From DATBJG01 sp963790545 (lineage in GTDB: Bacteria; Acidobacteriota; Vicinamibacteria; Vicinamibacterales; JAMQPK01): a DNA stretch of 64,000 nt. Made by a program: the position numbers and the translations under genes. Shown piece by piece: positions 18,403 through 26,505 of this stretch (its first letter is position 1; every line of letters starts with the position of its first letter). The notes beneath the pieces were generated by a model. It was not told the DNA's origin, searched no databases, and saw only the letters and a list, made by a program, of their open reading frames with translations. The stretch covers positions 1 to 64,000 of the forward strand of contig CAWBPA010000021.1 in assembly GCA_963790545.1 (NCBI GenBank), given 5' to 3'.

Positions 18403-18441
18403 CACAAAAGGCCGCTCCTGACGGAGCGGCCTTTCTTTTGT
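18403..18441. terminator. bidirectional Rho-independent terminator
   Basis: AAAGGCCGCTCC (18407-18418) pairs perfectly with GGAGCGGCCTTT (18423-18434), loop TGAC. T-rich on the right and A-rich on the left, so it can terminate both the lipoprotein gene and the convergent exbD operon. Confidence 0.95.
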
Positions 18442-18462
18442 TCGGCTATTCCTACTCAGAGC

Positions 18463-18948
18463 CTAATTGGTGCCCGCCTTGACGCCAGCCGCTCTCTGCA
18501 TACCCTCGGTCACAATCCCGACTTTTTCGACGCCGGCACCCTTCGCGGCATCAATCACGGCCACGATTTCGCCGTACCGCAAATTGCCGGATGCGGAGAT
18601 GAACATCGTCTTGTCTTTGCGCTGCTCGTAGATGTTGCGCAGTCTCGACTCGAGGTCCTGGATTGTCACGTCCTGATTGTTGATCGAAATGCGGCGATCA
18701 CCCGTGTAGGTGAGCATGATCTGGCTCGTATCGACCTGCTGCTGCTGGGCCGACCGTGTTTCGGCGGGCAGGTTGATGTCGAGCCCGCGCTGGGCGAGCG
18801 GAAGGGCGGCCATGAAAATGACCAACATGACGAGCAGGACGTCGATCATCGGCGTGACGTTCATGTCCGCCGTGACATGCAGGGCTTTCCCCTTGAACGA
18901 GTCCTCGGCGCCGAAATGCTTGTGGGCGTGGCCGTGCGTCGTCGCCAT
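18463..18948 (-). CDS. exbD: ExbD/TolR-family biopolymer transport protein (second copy)
   Basis: 161 residues: a short His-rich cytoplasmic N-terminus (THGHAHKHF), one membrane helix with the conserved aspartate in MNVTPMIDVLLVMLVIFMAALPL, and a periplasmic domain. The Asp in the helix carries protons in ExbB-ExbD motors. It is the last gene of the tonB-exbB-exbD-exbD operon; its ATG shares one base with the stop of the preceding exbD. Two ExbD paralogues in tandem suggest a heteromeric ExbD pair or two TonB systems sharing one ExbB. Confidence 0.94.
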   Translation of the reverse strand: MATTHGHAHKHFGAEDSFKGKALHVTADMNVTPMIDVLLVMLVIFMAALPLAQRGLDINLPAETRSAQQQQVDTSQIMLTYTGDRRISINNQDVTIQDLESRLRNIYEQRKDKTMFISASGNLRYGEIVAVIDAAKGAGVEKVGIVTEGMQRAAGVKAGTN

Positions 18949-19376
18949 CAGTTGCCTCCCGCCGTGAGCTTCTTCTCGGTGATGAGTCCCATGTCTTCCA
19001 CGCCGGCCGCACGAAGTGCGTCCATCGTGGACATCACGGCGCTGTATTCCACGTCTTCGTCGGCCTTGATGATGATGATCTTTTCGGTCTTGTTCTCGAA
19101 GATTTCGCTGACCCGCTGCGTGAGGTCGTCGGGACGAACCTGGACAGTGTTGAGGAAGACGCGGCGGTCGGCGGCGATCGCGACAACCGTCTGACCTTGC
19201 GTCTCGGGTTTGTCGGTCGTATTTGCCGCCGTCGGCAGCTTCACGTCAACGCCCTTTTGCAGCATCGGCGCGACGAGCATCATGATGATGAGCAGCACCA
19301 GCATAACGTCGACGAGCGGGGTGACGTTGATGTCGGCTTTCAGTCCCCCCTGGCTACCGCCCATATCCATTGCCAT
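18948..19376 (-). CDS. exbD: ExbD/TolR-family biopolymer transport protein (first copy)
   Basis: 142 residues. N-terminal Gly/Met-rich tail, then ADINVTPLVDVMLVLLIIMMLVAPML with the conserved transmembrane Asp, then a periplasmic domain starting KGVDVKLPTAANTTDK. Part of the proton-driven ExbB-ExbD complex that energises TonB. It sits 66 bases after exbB and overlaps the second exbD by one base (TGATG). Sequence differs from the second copy mainly in the periplasmic part, which favours distinct roles. Confidence 0.94.
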   Translation of the reverse strand: MAMDMGGSQGGLKADINVTPLVDVMLVLLIIMMLVAPMLQKGVDVKLPTAANTTDKPETQGQTVVAIAADRRVFLNTVQVRPDDLTQRVSEIFENKTEKIIIIKADEDVEYSAVMSTMDALRAAGVEDMGLITEKKLTAGGN

Positions 19377-19442
19377 AGCTGGATCTCCCTAGCGACCGAT
19401 GGCCAGTGCCTGAGCACTGACCATCGAGCGCGTTACTATCCG

Positions 19443-20126
19443 TTACGCGGTCTTCTTGATGAAGTAGTCAACCAGCTCTGATGACGAGTTGTCCATCTCG
19501 ACCTGGAAGTACTCGATTCGGCCGGTCAGATAGTTGTAAAACCAGACCGCCGGGATGGCCACGACCAGCCCGAGCGCGGTTTCGACGAGTGCCTCGGCGA
19601 TACCGGCCGAGACGGCACCGATACCACCCGAGCCGGTGGCCGCGATACCGGTGAACGCGTTGATGACGCCGATGACCGTGCCAAGCAGTCCGACGAATGG
19701 TGCCGTGGCGCCGACCGTGGCGAGGGCGCTGACACCCTTCTTCAGGTCGTTGGCCGTGAGCGCGGTCGCGCGCTGGATCGACCGGCGCACGGTGTCGAGC
19801 AGTTCTTCACGGCTCAACCCGCCCGCGTTCTCCTGCTGGAACTGATATTCCTGCAGCCCGGCCAGCACGACCTTAGCGAGATGGCTGTACCGGTAGCTCT
19901 TGTTGGTCGAGACCGCGATGGCTTCCTTCAGCCGTCCGTCTTTCAGGTGCTTGGCCACTTGCGGGGCGTACACCTTCGACTGGTTGCGCGCCTGCATGAA
20001 GGTGTAGAAGCGCTCCACGAAGACACCGATGGACCACATCGACATAATGAGCAGGATGACGGCAACGCCCTTGGCGATCCAGCCCATCTGAGCCCACATT
20101 TCAACGAGATTGATTCCGCCTTCCAT
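19443..20126 (-). CDS. exbB: ExbB/TolQ/MotA-family proton channel protein
   Basis: 227 residues. An N-terminal membrane helix (GWIAKGVAVILLIMSMWSIGVFVERFYTF), a cytoplasmic domain, and two C-terminal helices containing the family stretch GVSALATVGATAPFVGLLGTVIGVINAF and ALVETALGLVVAIPAVWFYNYLTGRIE. ExbB forms the pentameric channel around ExbD. Follows tonB by 60 bases and precedes two exbD genes. TolQ is an alternative, but the linked tonB and lack of tolA/tolB/pal favour ExbB. Confidence 0.95.
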   Translation of the reverse strand: MEGGINLVEMWAQMGWIAKGVAVILLIMSMWSIGVFVERFYTFMQARNQSKVYAPQVAKHLKDGRLKEAIAVSTNKSYRYSHLAKVVLAGLQEYQFQQENAGGLSREELLDTVRRSIQRATALTANDLKKGVSALATVGATAPFVGLLGTVIGVINAFTGIAATGSGGIGAVSAGIAEALVETALGLVVAIPAVWFYNYLTGRIEYFQVEMDNSSSELVDYFIKKTA

Positions 20127-20186
20127 TGGACAATCCTCCAGCTTGGGACGAAGTTTTTGTGCTGACTCGATGTTGAATCGCGCCGT

Positions 20187-20906
20187 CTACTGCAGCGTGA
20201 AGTTCACCGTGACCGTCATGATCACAGGCACCGGCACGCCATTGAGCAAGGTCGGTGAGTACTCCCATTGCTTCACCGCATCGAGCGCGGCCGCGTCGAG
20301 CAATGGGATCGAACGGATGACTTTCGCATCTTGCACTTTCCCCGTAGGACCAATCGTGGCCTCGATAATGACGATGCCCTGGACGCGTGCAGATTGGGCA
20401 ATAGGCGGATAGACGGGCGGCACGTTCTTGGTTCTCGTGGGCTGGCGGATGTTACCGCCGACGCGCACGGGAGCGGGCGGCGGGGGCGGCGGCGGTGCCT
20501 CGGGCAATCCACCTACGACACCTCCGACAACACCACCAACGATGCCACCTTCGACTCCACCAGAAACGGCCCGTTCGAAGTCTCTGTCGATGCCCGTTTC
20601 CGGCTTGATCTCGGCTGGCGCCTCAACCGGAGCCGCAGCGGGATTGACATCAATCTGCGGCTTGGGGGCGGCAGCGGCCGCGGGTGGCGGCGGCGGTGGT
20701 GGAGGGGGTGGCGGAGGGGGGGCGGCCGCAACGAACGCCATCATTGACGGCGGCGTCGGCAGGATATCAGCCGCCATCAACGGAATGATGATGACGGCGG
20801 CAATGAGGACGGTATGCGCCAGAATCGACAGCGGGAGGACGTACCATTTCTTGCTCCCGACCGTAATCGTCGGATTCACGACATCACTAAACATGTCGCG
20901 TGCCAC
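20187..20906 (-). CDS. tonB: TonB-family energy transducer
   Basis: 239 residues. N-terminal cytoplasmic segment, one membrane helix at about 24-46 (LPLSILAHTVLIAAVIIIPLMAA), a long periplasmic linker, and the C-terminal TonB domain (PPVYPPIAQSARVQGIVII...LLDAAALDAVKQWEYSP). The linker has an uninterrupted run of 13 prolines followed by Ala-rich sequence, a Gly/Val repeat around GGIVGGVVGGVVGG, and a second run of seven prolines. The Pro-rich linker spans the periplasm to reach TonB-dependent receptors. First gene of the operon behind a near-consensus promoter. Confidence 0.94.
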   Translation of the reverse strand: MARDMFSDVVNPTITVGSKKWYVLPLSILAHTVLIAAVIIIPLMAADILPTPPSMMAFVAAAPPPPPPPPPPPPPAAAAAPKPQIDVNPAAAPVEAPAEIKPETGIDRDFERAVSGGVEGGIVGGVVGGVVGGLPEAPPPPPPPAPVRVGGNIRQPTRTKNVPPVYPPIAQSARVQGIVIIEATIGPTGKVQDAKVIRSIPLLDAAALDAVKQWEYSPTLLNGVPVPVIMTVTVNFTLQ

Positions 20907-20952
20907 GGATTACCTCCTGCTATCGCCGGAACCCTGGAGCGGGAGACCGGCG

Positions 20953-20982
20953 ATTATAGCTACACCAAAAAACCAGTGTCAA
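20953..20982 (-). promoter_or_regulatory. strong sigma-70 promoter of the tonB-exbB-exbD-exbD operon
   Basis: Read on the minus strand: TTGACA (20982-20977), 18-bp spacer, TATAAT (20958-20953). Both hexamers are perfect consensus. A 6-bp hairpin (AACCTC/GAGGTT) lies just upstream at 20985-21001. The transcript start would be about 40 bases before the tonB ATG. Confidence 0.85.
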
Positions 20983-21002
20983 CGAACCTCGTAAAGAGGT
21001 TA

Positions 21003-21344
21003 GACACCGGACACGCTAAGTTGCTCCATCCTTAGACTACGCCATCCAGGGAAGCCCCCACGGCGCCCGGATCAAGATGATTATCCGGGGATCCCGTGAT
21101 TCGCCATGCCCCAGTTGGGCTAATCGGGCCGGGGTTGGGTGCTTGCACGTGTACCGGGAAGGTGTCACGAGGTATCGACCGTTCTTACGGAAGGTCCAAG
21201 ACATCAGCTGAGACCGCCAAACTCTCCTGTCAGGGAAAGCGCGCGCATTCTAGCCACCGCCCCGTCGCAAGTCAACACATGTAACGCGCGGATGTCCGAT
21301 TTCTTGACGCTCCGCGCCAGGCGGGTGCGTCGGATCCGAACACC
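21003..21344. other. 340-bp non-coding region between hppA and tonB, rich in short stems
   Basis: No credible gene. Several local complementarities are visible: CCCGGAT/ATCCGGG around 21066-21090, GCCCCAGTTGGGC and GGGCCGGGG near 21110-21135, and ACCGTTCTTACGGAAGGT near 21178-21197. The plus strand contains GGTCCAAGACATCAGCTGAGACCGCC near 21195, faintly like the 3' part of a cobalamin riboswitch, but the other conserved blocks are missing. It could be a small structured RNA or a leader; I cannot assign a family. Confidence 0.4.
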
Positions 21345-23831
21345 CTACCGCACTTTGGCGGCCCCGATGCTCATCGCGTAAAAAGACCGCCAAACGAAGA
21401 TCATCGAGACGACAAAAAACACCGCCGCGAGTGACTGGCTGACCCGCGGCCCCATGTCGGCGGTCAGTTTCACGCCCAGTTCGACAGCCAGTAGACCGAA
21501 CAGGGTCGTAAACTTGATCACCGGATTCATTGCCACCGAAGACGTATCTTTGAACGGATCGCCAACCGTGTCTCCGACGACGGTCGCCGCATGCAGCGGC
21601 GTGCCCTTTTCCTTGAGCTCGACCTCCACGATCTTCTTCGCGTTGTCCCAGGCACCTCCTGCATTGGCCATGAAAATCGCCTGATACAGACCGAAGAGCG
21701 CAATGGAAATCAGGTAACCGATGAAAAAGTAAGGGTCCAGCAAGGCGAATGCCAGCGTGGAAAAGAACACAGTGAGAAAAATGTTGAACATGCCCCGTTG
21801 GGCGTACTGCGTGCAAATCTCGACCACGCGCTTGCTGTCGGCTACGGAGGCTCTCTCCACGCCCTCGAGCCGGATGTTCGCTTTGATGAACTCGACCGCA
21901 CGATAGGCGCCAGTGGTGACGGCTTGCGTCGACGCGCCCGTGAACCAGTAGATGACGGCGCCACCGGAGATGAGGCCCAACAGAAACGGCGCGTGCAAGA
22001 TCGACAGGTTCTGCAGGTTCTCCGTCAATCCCGCAGTCAGCAGCGTGATGATCGTAAAAATCATCGTGGTCGACCCGACGACGGCCGTGCCAATGAGCAC
22101 GGGTTTGGCCGTGGCTTTGAACGTATTGCCGGCTCCATCGTTCTCCTCGAGCAGATCCTTCGCGCGGTGAAAATTCACGTCGAACCCGTGCTGGCGCTTG
22201 ATCTCATCTTTGATGCCGGGAATCTGCTCGATGACGGACAGCTCGTACACCGATTGGGCGTTGTCGGTGACCGGGCCGTACGAATCGACCGCAATGGTCA
22301 CAGGCCCCATGCCGAGGAACCCGAACGCCACGAGACCGAATGCAAACACTGCCGGAGCCACCATCAGCTCGCCCAGCCCCAGCGTGCTGACTCCATACGC
22401 AAGACTCATGAGCGCGACGATACTCAGGCCCAGCCAGTACGCGCTGAAGTTGCCCGCGACGAATCCGGACAGGATGTTCAGCGAGGCGCCTCCCTCGCGA
22501 GACGAGGTCACGACTTCTTTCACGTGACCCGACTCGGTGGAGGTGAAGACCTTGACCAGTTCCGGGATGACTGCGCCTGCCAACGTGCCACAGGTGATGA
22601 CGCTCGACAGCTTCCACCACATCGACCCGTCGCCGAGGTCGGGAATCAGGATGTACGACGTCACGTACGTCAGCACAATCGACACGATCGACGTCAGCCA
22701 CACCAGGGTCGTCAGCGGAGTTTCGAAGTTCATCTGACTGGCATCGCCGTAGCGGGCTCGCGTAATGACGCCGTTCGCCAGGTAGGACAGCCCGCTGGCA
22801 ATCACCATGACCACGCGCATGATGAAAATCCAGACGAGCAGCTGCACCTGGACCGTCTGGGATTCAACCGCGTTGAAAATGAACATGATCAGCGCGACGC
22901 CGGTGACACCGTAGGTTTCGAATCCGTCCGCGCTCGGGCCCACCGAATCGCCGGCGTTGTCGCCCGTGCAGTCCGCGATCACCCCAGGATTCCGCGCATC
23001 GTCTTCCTTGATGTTGAAGACGATCTTCATGAGATCGGATCCGATGTCGGCAATTTTCGTGAAGATGCCGCCGGCAATGCGCAGCGCCGCAGCGCCCAGC
23101 GATTCGCCAATCGCAAAGCCAATGAAGCACGGGCCCGCGTAGTCACCCGGCATGAAGAGCAGGATGCAGAGCATCAGGAACAGCTCGACGCTAATCAGCA
23201 ACATGCCGATGCTCATCCCCGCCCGCAATGGGATGTCATGAAGGGGAAATGGCTTGCCGCGCAGGCTGGCGAATGCCGTCCGGGAGTTGGCGAGCGTGTT
23301 GATCCGGATGCCGAACCACGCGACGCCGTAGCTGCCCGCGATGCCGATGAGACTGAAGAGGAGGATGATGAAGACCTTGACCAGGGGGAATTTCAAAAGC
23401 GCGCCGAAATACAGCGCAATGATCGTCCCGATGAACACTTCGAGAATGAGAATGAATCTGCCCTGCGTGATGAGATACGTCTTGCAGGTCTCATAAATCA
23501 GCTCGGAAATCTCCAGCATCGACCGATGCGCCGGCAGGCGACGGATCTGCGAATAGATAACCAGACCGAACATGAGGCCGAGCGCACAGATGCCAAGTCC
23601 ACCCATCAGCAGTGTCCGGCTCGGCACGCCCCGAAAGGACACCTGGTCGAGATCGGGCAGAACGAGATTGGCTTCGCCGCCTGCCTGATGCTGCACCTCG
23701 GCCGCCGGCTCCGGCGGTTGCGCCCATGCAGGTGTCGACGTCAGTGCCAGAACCACCAGCAGCCCTGAGAGCTGCAAGCGAAGGGAGTGACGGGAAATGG
23801 CAATGCGGAGGAGCGAACGTAGCGCGCGCAT
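21345..23831 (-). CDS. hppA: membrane-bound proton-translocating pyrophosphatase
   Basis: 828 residues, about 16 membrane helices after an N-terminal signal-like segment ending TPAWAQ. It hydrolyses pyrophosphate to pump ions out of the cytoplasm. The substrate/metal site is in KEDDARNPGVIADCTGDNAGDSVGPSADGFE, matching the family signature with Cys-Thr where many have Asn-Val. The residue position that decides potassium dependence reads GNTFKATAK; Lys there is typical of K+-independent enzymes. A second metal region is GDTVGDPFKDTSSVAMN. The protein is intact and is followed by a long untranslated gap before tonB. Ion specificity (H+ versus Na+) is inference. Confidence 0.95.
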   Translation of the reverse strand: MRALRSLLRIAISRHSLRLQLSGLLVVLALTSTPAWAQPPEPAAEVQHQAGGEANLVLPDLDQVSFRGVPSRTLLMGGLGICALGLMFGLVIYSQIRRLPAHRSMLEISELIYETCKTYLITQGRFILILEVFIGTIIALYFGALLKFPLVKVFIILLFSLIGIAGSYGVAWFGIRINTLANSRTAFASLRGKPFPLHDIPLRAGMSIGMLLISVELFLMLCILLFMPGDYAGPCFIGFAIGESLGAAALRIAGGIFTKIADIGSDLMKIVFNIKEDDARNPGVIADCTGDNAGDSVGPSADGFETYGVTGVALIMFIFNAVESQTVQVQLLVWIFIMRVVMVIASGLSYLANGVITRARYGDASQMNFETPLTTLVWLTSIVSIVLTYVTSYILIPDLGDGSMWWKLSSVITCGTLAGAVIPELVKVFTSTESGHVKEVVTSSREGGASLNILSGFVAGNFSAYWLGLSIVALMSLAYGVSTLGLGELMVAPAVFAFGLVAFGFLGMGPVTIAVDSYGPVTDNAQSVYELSVIEQIPGIKDEIKRQHGFDVNFHRAKDLLEENDGAGNTFKATAKPVLIGTAVVGSTTMIFTIITLLTAGLTENLQNLSILHAPFLLGLISGGAVIYWFTGASTQAVTTGAYRAVEFIKANIRLEGVERASVADSKRVVEICTQYAQRGMFNIFLTVFFSTLAFALLDPYFFIGYLISIALFGLYQAIFMANAGGAWDNAKKIVEVELKEKGTPLHAATVVGDTVGDPFKDTSSVAMNPVIKFTTLFGLLAVELGVKLTADMGPRVSQSLAAVFFVVSMIFVWRSFYAMSIGAAKVR

Positions 23832-23889
23832 GTCACCTCATGACAAGAAGTGTGTCTCTCGTGCCAACGGTCTTTGAACGAACGGTGGA

Positions 23890-24501
23890 TTATAGGGGAA
23901 AAGGGGGTCTGGAGTCGCCCCGCACCCGCAGCGGCAGGGCCATCCCGCCCGTGAGAAAGATATGGATGCCTTCCTCGACCGAAATGCTCGGAAAGAGGAC
24001 TCGCTCGCGTGCATAGACAACGATGTCGCCGAGATACAGGTGGTTCGTGGGGAGATAGACGGCCACGAGCGCCTGTGGGCCGCGCTCGAGATCAACGGTG
24101 AACTCTTTCGTGAGAAACCCGAGCATGTAGCGTCGATCGGAATCTTCCACGAGCACCACGCGCTTGAACCCCGCGGCGTTGTCGGGGGAAAACGCCGCGA
24201 CGAGCTGCCTCACGGGTGCATAAACTGTCCGAAAGACGGGTACGCGAAGCAGAATGCTCTCGCCACGCTGCAGCAGCCGCTTGCCAATCATGTTCGAAGC
24301 CACGGCCCCGACGAGGAGCACCACGAGCATCGTCGTCAGGAGGCCGAGCCCCGGCAGCACCCGGTTGAACAACCGCTCTGAGATGGGCGCTGTGAACCCA
24401 TCGATCACACCAAAGACCCACACCAATGCCGCCAGGCTGATGATGAGCGGCACCATCACGAAAAACCCGGCCACGAAACTGCGCCGAAGCCACTGGATCA
24501 T
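23890..24501 (-). CDS. DUF502 family membrane protein
   Basis: Start ATG 24501 (MIQWLRRSFVAGFFVMVPL) is preferred over an upstream ATG at 24531. 203 residues with two N-terminal membrane helices (GFFVMVPLIISLAALVWVFGVI and GLGLLTTMLVVLLVGAVAS) and a C-terminal soluble domain containing VPVFRTVYAPVRQLVAAFSP and VAVYLPTNHLYLGDIVVYARE, hallmarks of DUF502. Function of the family is not established. It precedes hppA by 58 bases on the same strand and may share its transcript. Confidence 0.88.
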   Translation of the reverse strand: MIQWLRRSFVAGFFVMVPLIISLAALVWVFGVIDGFTAPISERLFNRVLPGLGLLTTMLVVLLVGAVASNMIGKRLLQRGESILLRVPVFRTVYAPVRQLVAAFSPDNAAGFKRVVLVEDSDRRYMLGFLTKEFTVDLERGPQALVAVYLPTNHLYLGDIVVYARERVLFPSISVEEGIHIFLTGGMALPLRVRGDSRPPFPL

Positions 24502-24544
24502 TGTTTGATCCGCGTGGGGACCCACCCCCACGCGCTGCCGTCGG

Positions 24545-24586
24545 CCCTCGACTTTGCTCGGGGCGACCCTGAGCTTGTCGAAGGGG
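24545..24586. repeat. dispersed REP-like element (CCCTGAGCTTGTCGAAGGG type)
   Basis: The stretch contains CTCGACTTTGCTCGGGG, a CGA centre, and CCCTGAGCTTGTCGAAGGGG, an imperfect palindrome. I recall CCCTGAGCTTGTCGAAGGG as a repeat scattered through many unrelated bacterial genomes. Only one copy is in this window, in the spacer between uppP and DUF502. Confidence 0.6.
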
Positions 24587-24695
24587 CGCTTACGCTCCGG
24601 ATCTTGATACGCACGTCTTGCTGCTTAAGGTCACCATGAGTTCATCGAACGGTCGCCTGCCCATCGGATCCTGCTGCCGACAGATCGCTCCGGGT

Positions 24696-25499
24696 CTAGC
24701 GGGTCAGCACCCAGACTGCGACGGTCGCGGCAAGCGCAAATCGGTAGAGAGCAAACGTCGTCAATGAATGTCCGCTGACATATCGGAGAAAGTACTTCAC
24801 AGCCAGGAACCCGACCACTCCCGCGGTCACGGCGCCGACCAGAAATAACGGAACCGCTCCTGGCGGGAGTCCGTGACGAGCCACATCGAGCGATTCGTAG
24901 CCTGCCGCGGCCACCATGGCCGGAACGCCCAGAAGAAATGAAAACCTCGCGGCCGCGTCTCGACGGAGTCCCAGGAGGAGAGCCAGCGTCATGGTCGCTC
25001 CCGATCGCGAGACGCCCGGCACCAACGCGGCGGCCTGGGCAAACCCCAGGCCGACGGCTTCCACGATCGTCAAGCTGTCCTCGGTCCGCGTGCGCGTCCC
25101 GACGCGGTCGGCCATCCACAACAATGCGCCGCCGACAGCGAGCATGACGCCCGCGACCACCGGCGTCCGTGTCGCCTCCTCAAAACTGCTGAAGAACAGA
25201 CCGGCGGGCACGATCGGGATTGTGCCGGCGGCCAGCAGCCAGATCTGCCGCGCACTCTGATCGTCCCCCGGACGCAAGGCCCGTGGGAGCGCACGTACCA
25301 TGTTCGTGAGCTCGGGACGGAAGTAGAAGACGACGGCCAGCAGCGTGCCCACGTGGCATGCCACGTCGAACGCCACACCGAACTGTTCTGTGTCCCAGCC
25401 AAAGAAGGCGCGAGCCAGGATGAGATGGGCCGAACTCGAAATCGGGAGGAACTCTGTAAGCCCTTGAACAATCCCGAGCAGCGCCGCCTGAGACAGCAT
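24696..25499 (-). CDS. uppP: undecaprenyl-diphosphatase (BacA/UppP)
   Basis: 267 residues, eight predicted membrane helices. It recycles the undecaprenyl lipid carrier for peptidoglycan and O-antigen synthesis. Both signatures are present: EFLPISSSAHLILA near the N-terminus and PGVSRSGATMTLALLLG in the middle, each carrying catalytic residues. It lies 9 bases after secF, last in a tgt-yajC-secD-secF-uppP run. Confidence 0.96.
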   Translation of the reverse strand: MLSQAALLGIVQGLTEFLPISSSAHLILARAFFGWDTEQFGVAFDVACHVGTLLAVVFYFRPELTNMVRALPRALRPGDDQSARQIWLLAAGTIPIVPAGLFFSSFEEATRTPVVAGVMLAVGGALLWMADRVGTRTRTEDSLTIVEAVGLGFAQAAALVPGVSRSGATMTLALLLGLRRDAAARFSFLLGVPAMVAAAGYESLDVARHGLPPGAVPLFLVGAVTAGVVGFLAVKYFLRYVSGHSLTTFALYRFALAATVAVWVLTR

Positions 25500-25508
25500 T
25501 CGCGATGG

Positions 25509-26495
25509 TCAGGACGCGCGTGCGCTTCGGCCCTTGTCTCGGGGTCGCGGCGACTGAGTCGCCGGTTGACTGGTCGGCGCGGTGCGAGCGGTCTTCTTGC
25601 GCTGGCTCAGCATGATCGCAATGGCGGCTGCAATGAAGATCGTGGAGTAGGTTCCGCTGACAATCCCCACGAGCATCGTGAAGGCGAACCCGTGCAGCAC
25701 CTCTCCACCGAACAGGAAGAGCGCCAGCACGGACAGAAACGTCGCGCCTGCGGTAATGATCGTCCGGCCGAGGGTCTGGTTCACCGCCGTATTGACGACC
25801 TCTTCGAGCGCATCCTTTCGCATCGTTCGAAAATTCTCTCGAACGCGGTCGAACACCACGATCGTGTCGTTCACGGAGTACCCGGTGATCGTCAGGATGG
25901 CCGCGACGATGTTGAGTGAGAGCTCGTAGCCAAAAAAAGCGAGGAAGGCCAGCGTCACCAGGATGTCGTGGAAGGTGGCCACGATGGCGCCAAACGCAAA
26001 GCTGGGCCGAAAGCGGAACGCGATGTAGAGGGTAATTCCCACGATCGAGGCCAGCGTCGCGTACAGGCCCTTACGCTGCAGATCGGCACCAATCACCGGC
26101 CCGACAAACTCGGTGCCGATTACCTCGAACTTGGGAAGCCCGGCCGCCTGCAGAGCTGCGACCGCTTGATTCGCCCCTTGCTCCAGGCTTGCCCCCTGCT
26201 CGACTCCTTCGATCTGAGGCAGCCGGATCAGCCAGGAGTTGTCGGCGGGATTGTCGTATTGCTGGACCACCTTCTCGCCAGCAATACCCTCGATGGCATC
26301 GAGGACCATACTCTGGGACACCGGCTGAGTGAACTTGACGACGATCTGGGTCCCACCCGAGAAATCGATGCCAAGCGGAAGCCCGCCGCGCGCGATCATG
26401 AGCCCGACACCGGCGATGATCACCACGGCCGAGAGGGCCAGCGCATGCCAGCGCCACTTGATGAAGTTGTAATTCGGAGTCTTGAATATCTGCAT
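25509..26495 (-). CDS. secF: protein translocase subunit SecF
   Basis: 328 residues. An N-terminal helix, a periplasmic P1 head with the conserved RGGLPLGIDFSGGTQIVVKF, and a five-helix C-terminal domain with ITGYSVNDTIVVFDRVREN and GRTIITAGATFLSVLALFLFGG. With SecD and YajC it uses the proton gradient to complete Sec export. It starts 10 bases after secD. The last 40 residues are basic and Pro/Arg-rich. Confidence 0.97.
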   Translation of the reverse strand: MQIFKTPNYNFIKWRWHALALSAVVIIAGVGLMIARGGLPLGIDFSGGTQIVVKFTQPVSQSMVLDAIEGIAGEKVVQQYDNPADNSWLIRLPQIEGVEQGASLEQGANQAVAALQAAGLPKFEVIGTEFVGPVIGADLQRKGLYATLASIVGITLYIAFRFRPSFAFGAIVATFHDILVTLAFLAFFGYELSLNIVAAILTITGYSVNDTIVVFDRVRENFRTMRKDALEEVVNTAVNQTLGRTIITAGATFLSVLALFLFGGEVLHGFAFTMLVGIVSGTYSTIFIAAAIAIMLSQRKKTARTAPTSQPATQSPRPRDKGRSARAS

Positions 26496-26505
26496 AAAAA
26501 TTTCG

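Noticed and set aside
21150..21225. Cobalamin riboswitch on the plus strand
   Set aside because: Only a 3' block-like CAGCTGAGACCGCC is similar; the conserved GGTG...CTG and core blocks are missing, and no gene follows on that strand.
21591..23768. Very long open frame (725 codons) on the plus strand opposite hppA
   Set aside because: It is the complement of a perfectly conserved hppA frame. Its composition (runs of His, Arg, Asp, Glu, Gln) is what codon-position bias of a GC-rich gene gives on the other strand, and there is no family content.
24631..25119. Arg/Gly-rich open frame on the minus strand inside uppP
   Set aside because: It is out of frame with the conserved UppP protein, which has both active-site motifs.
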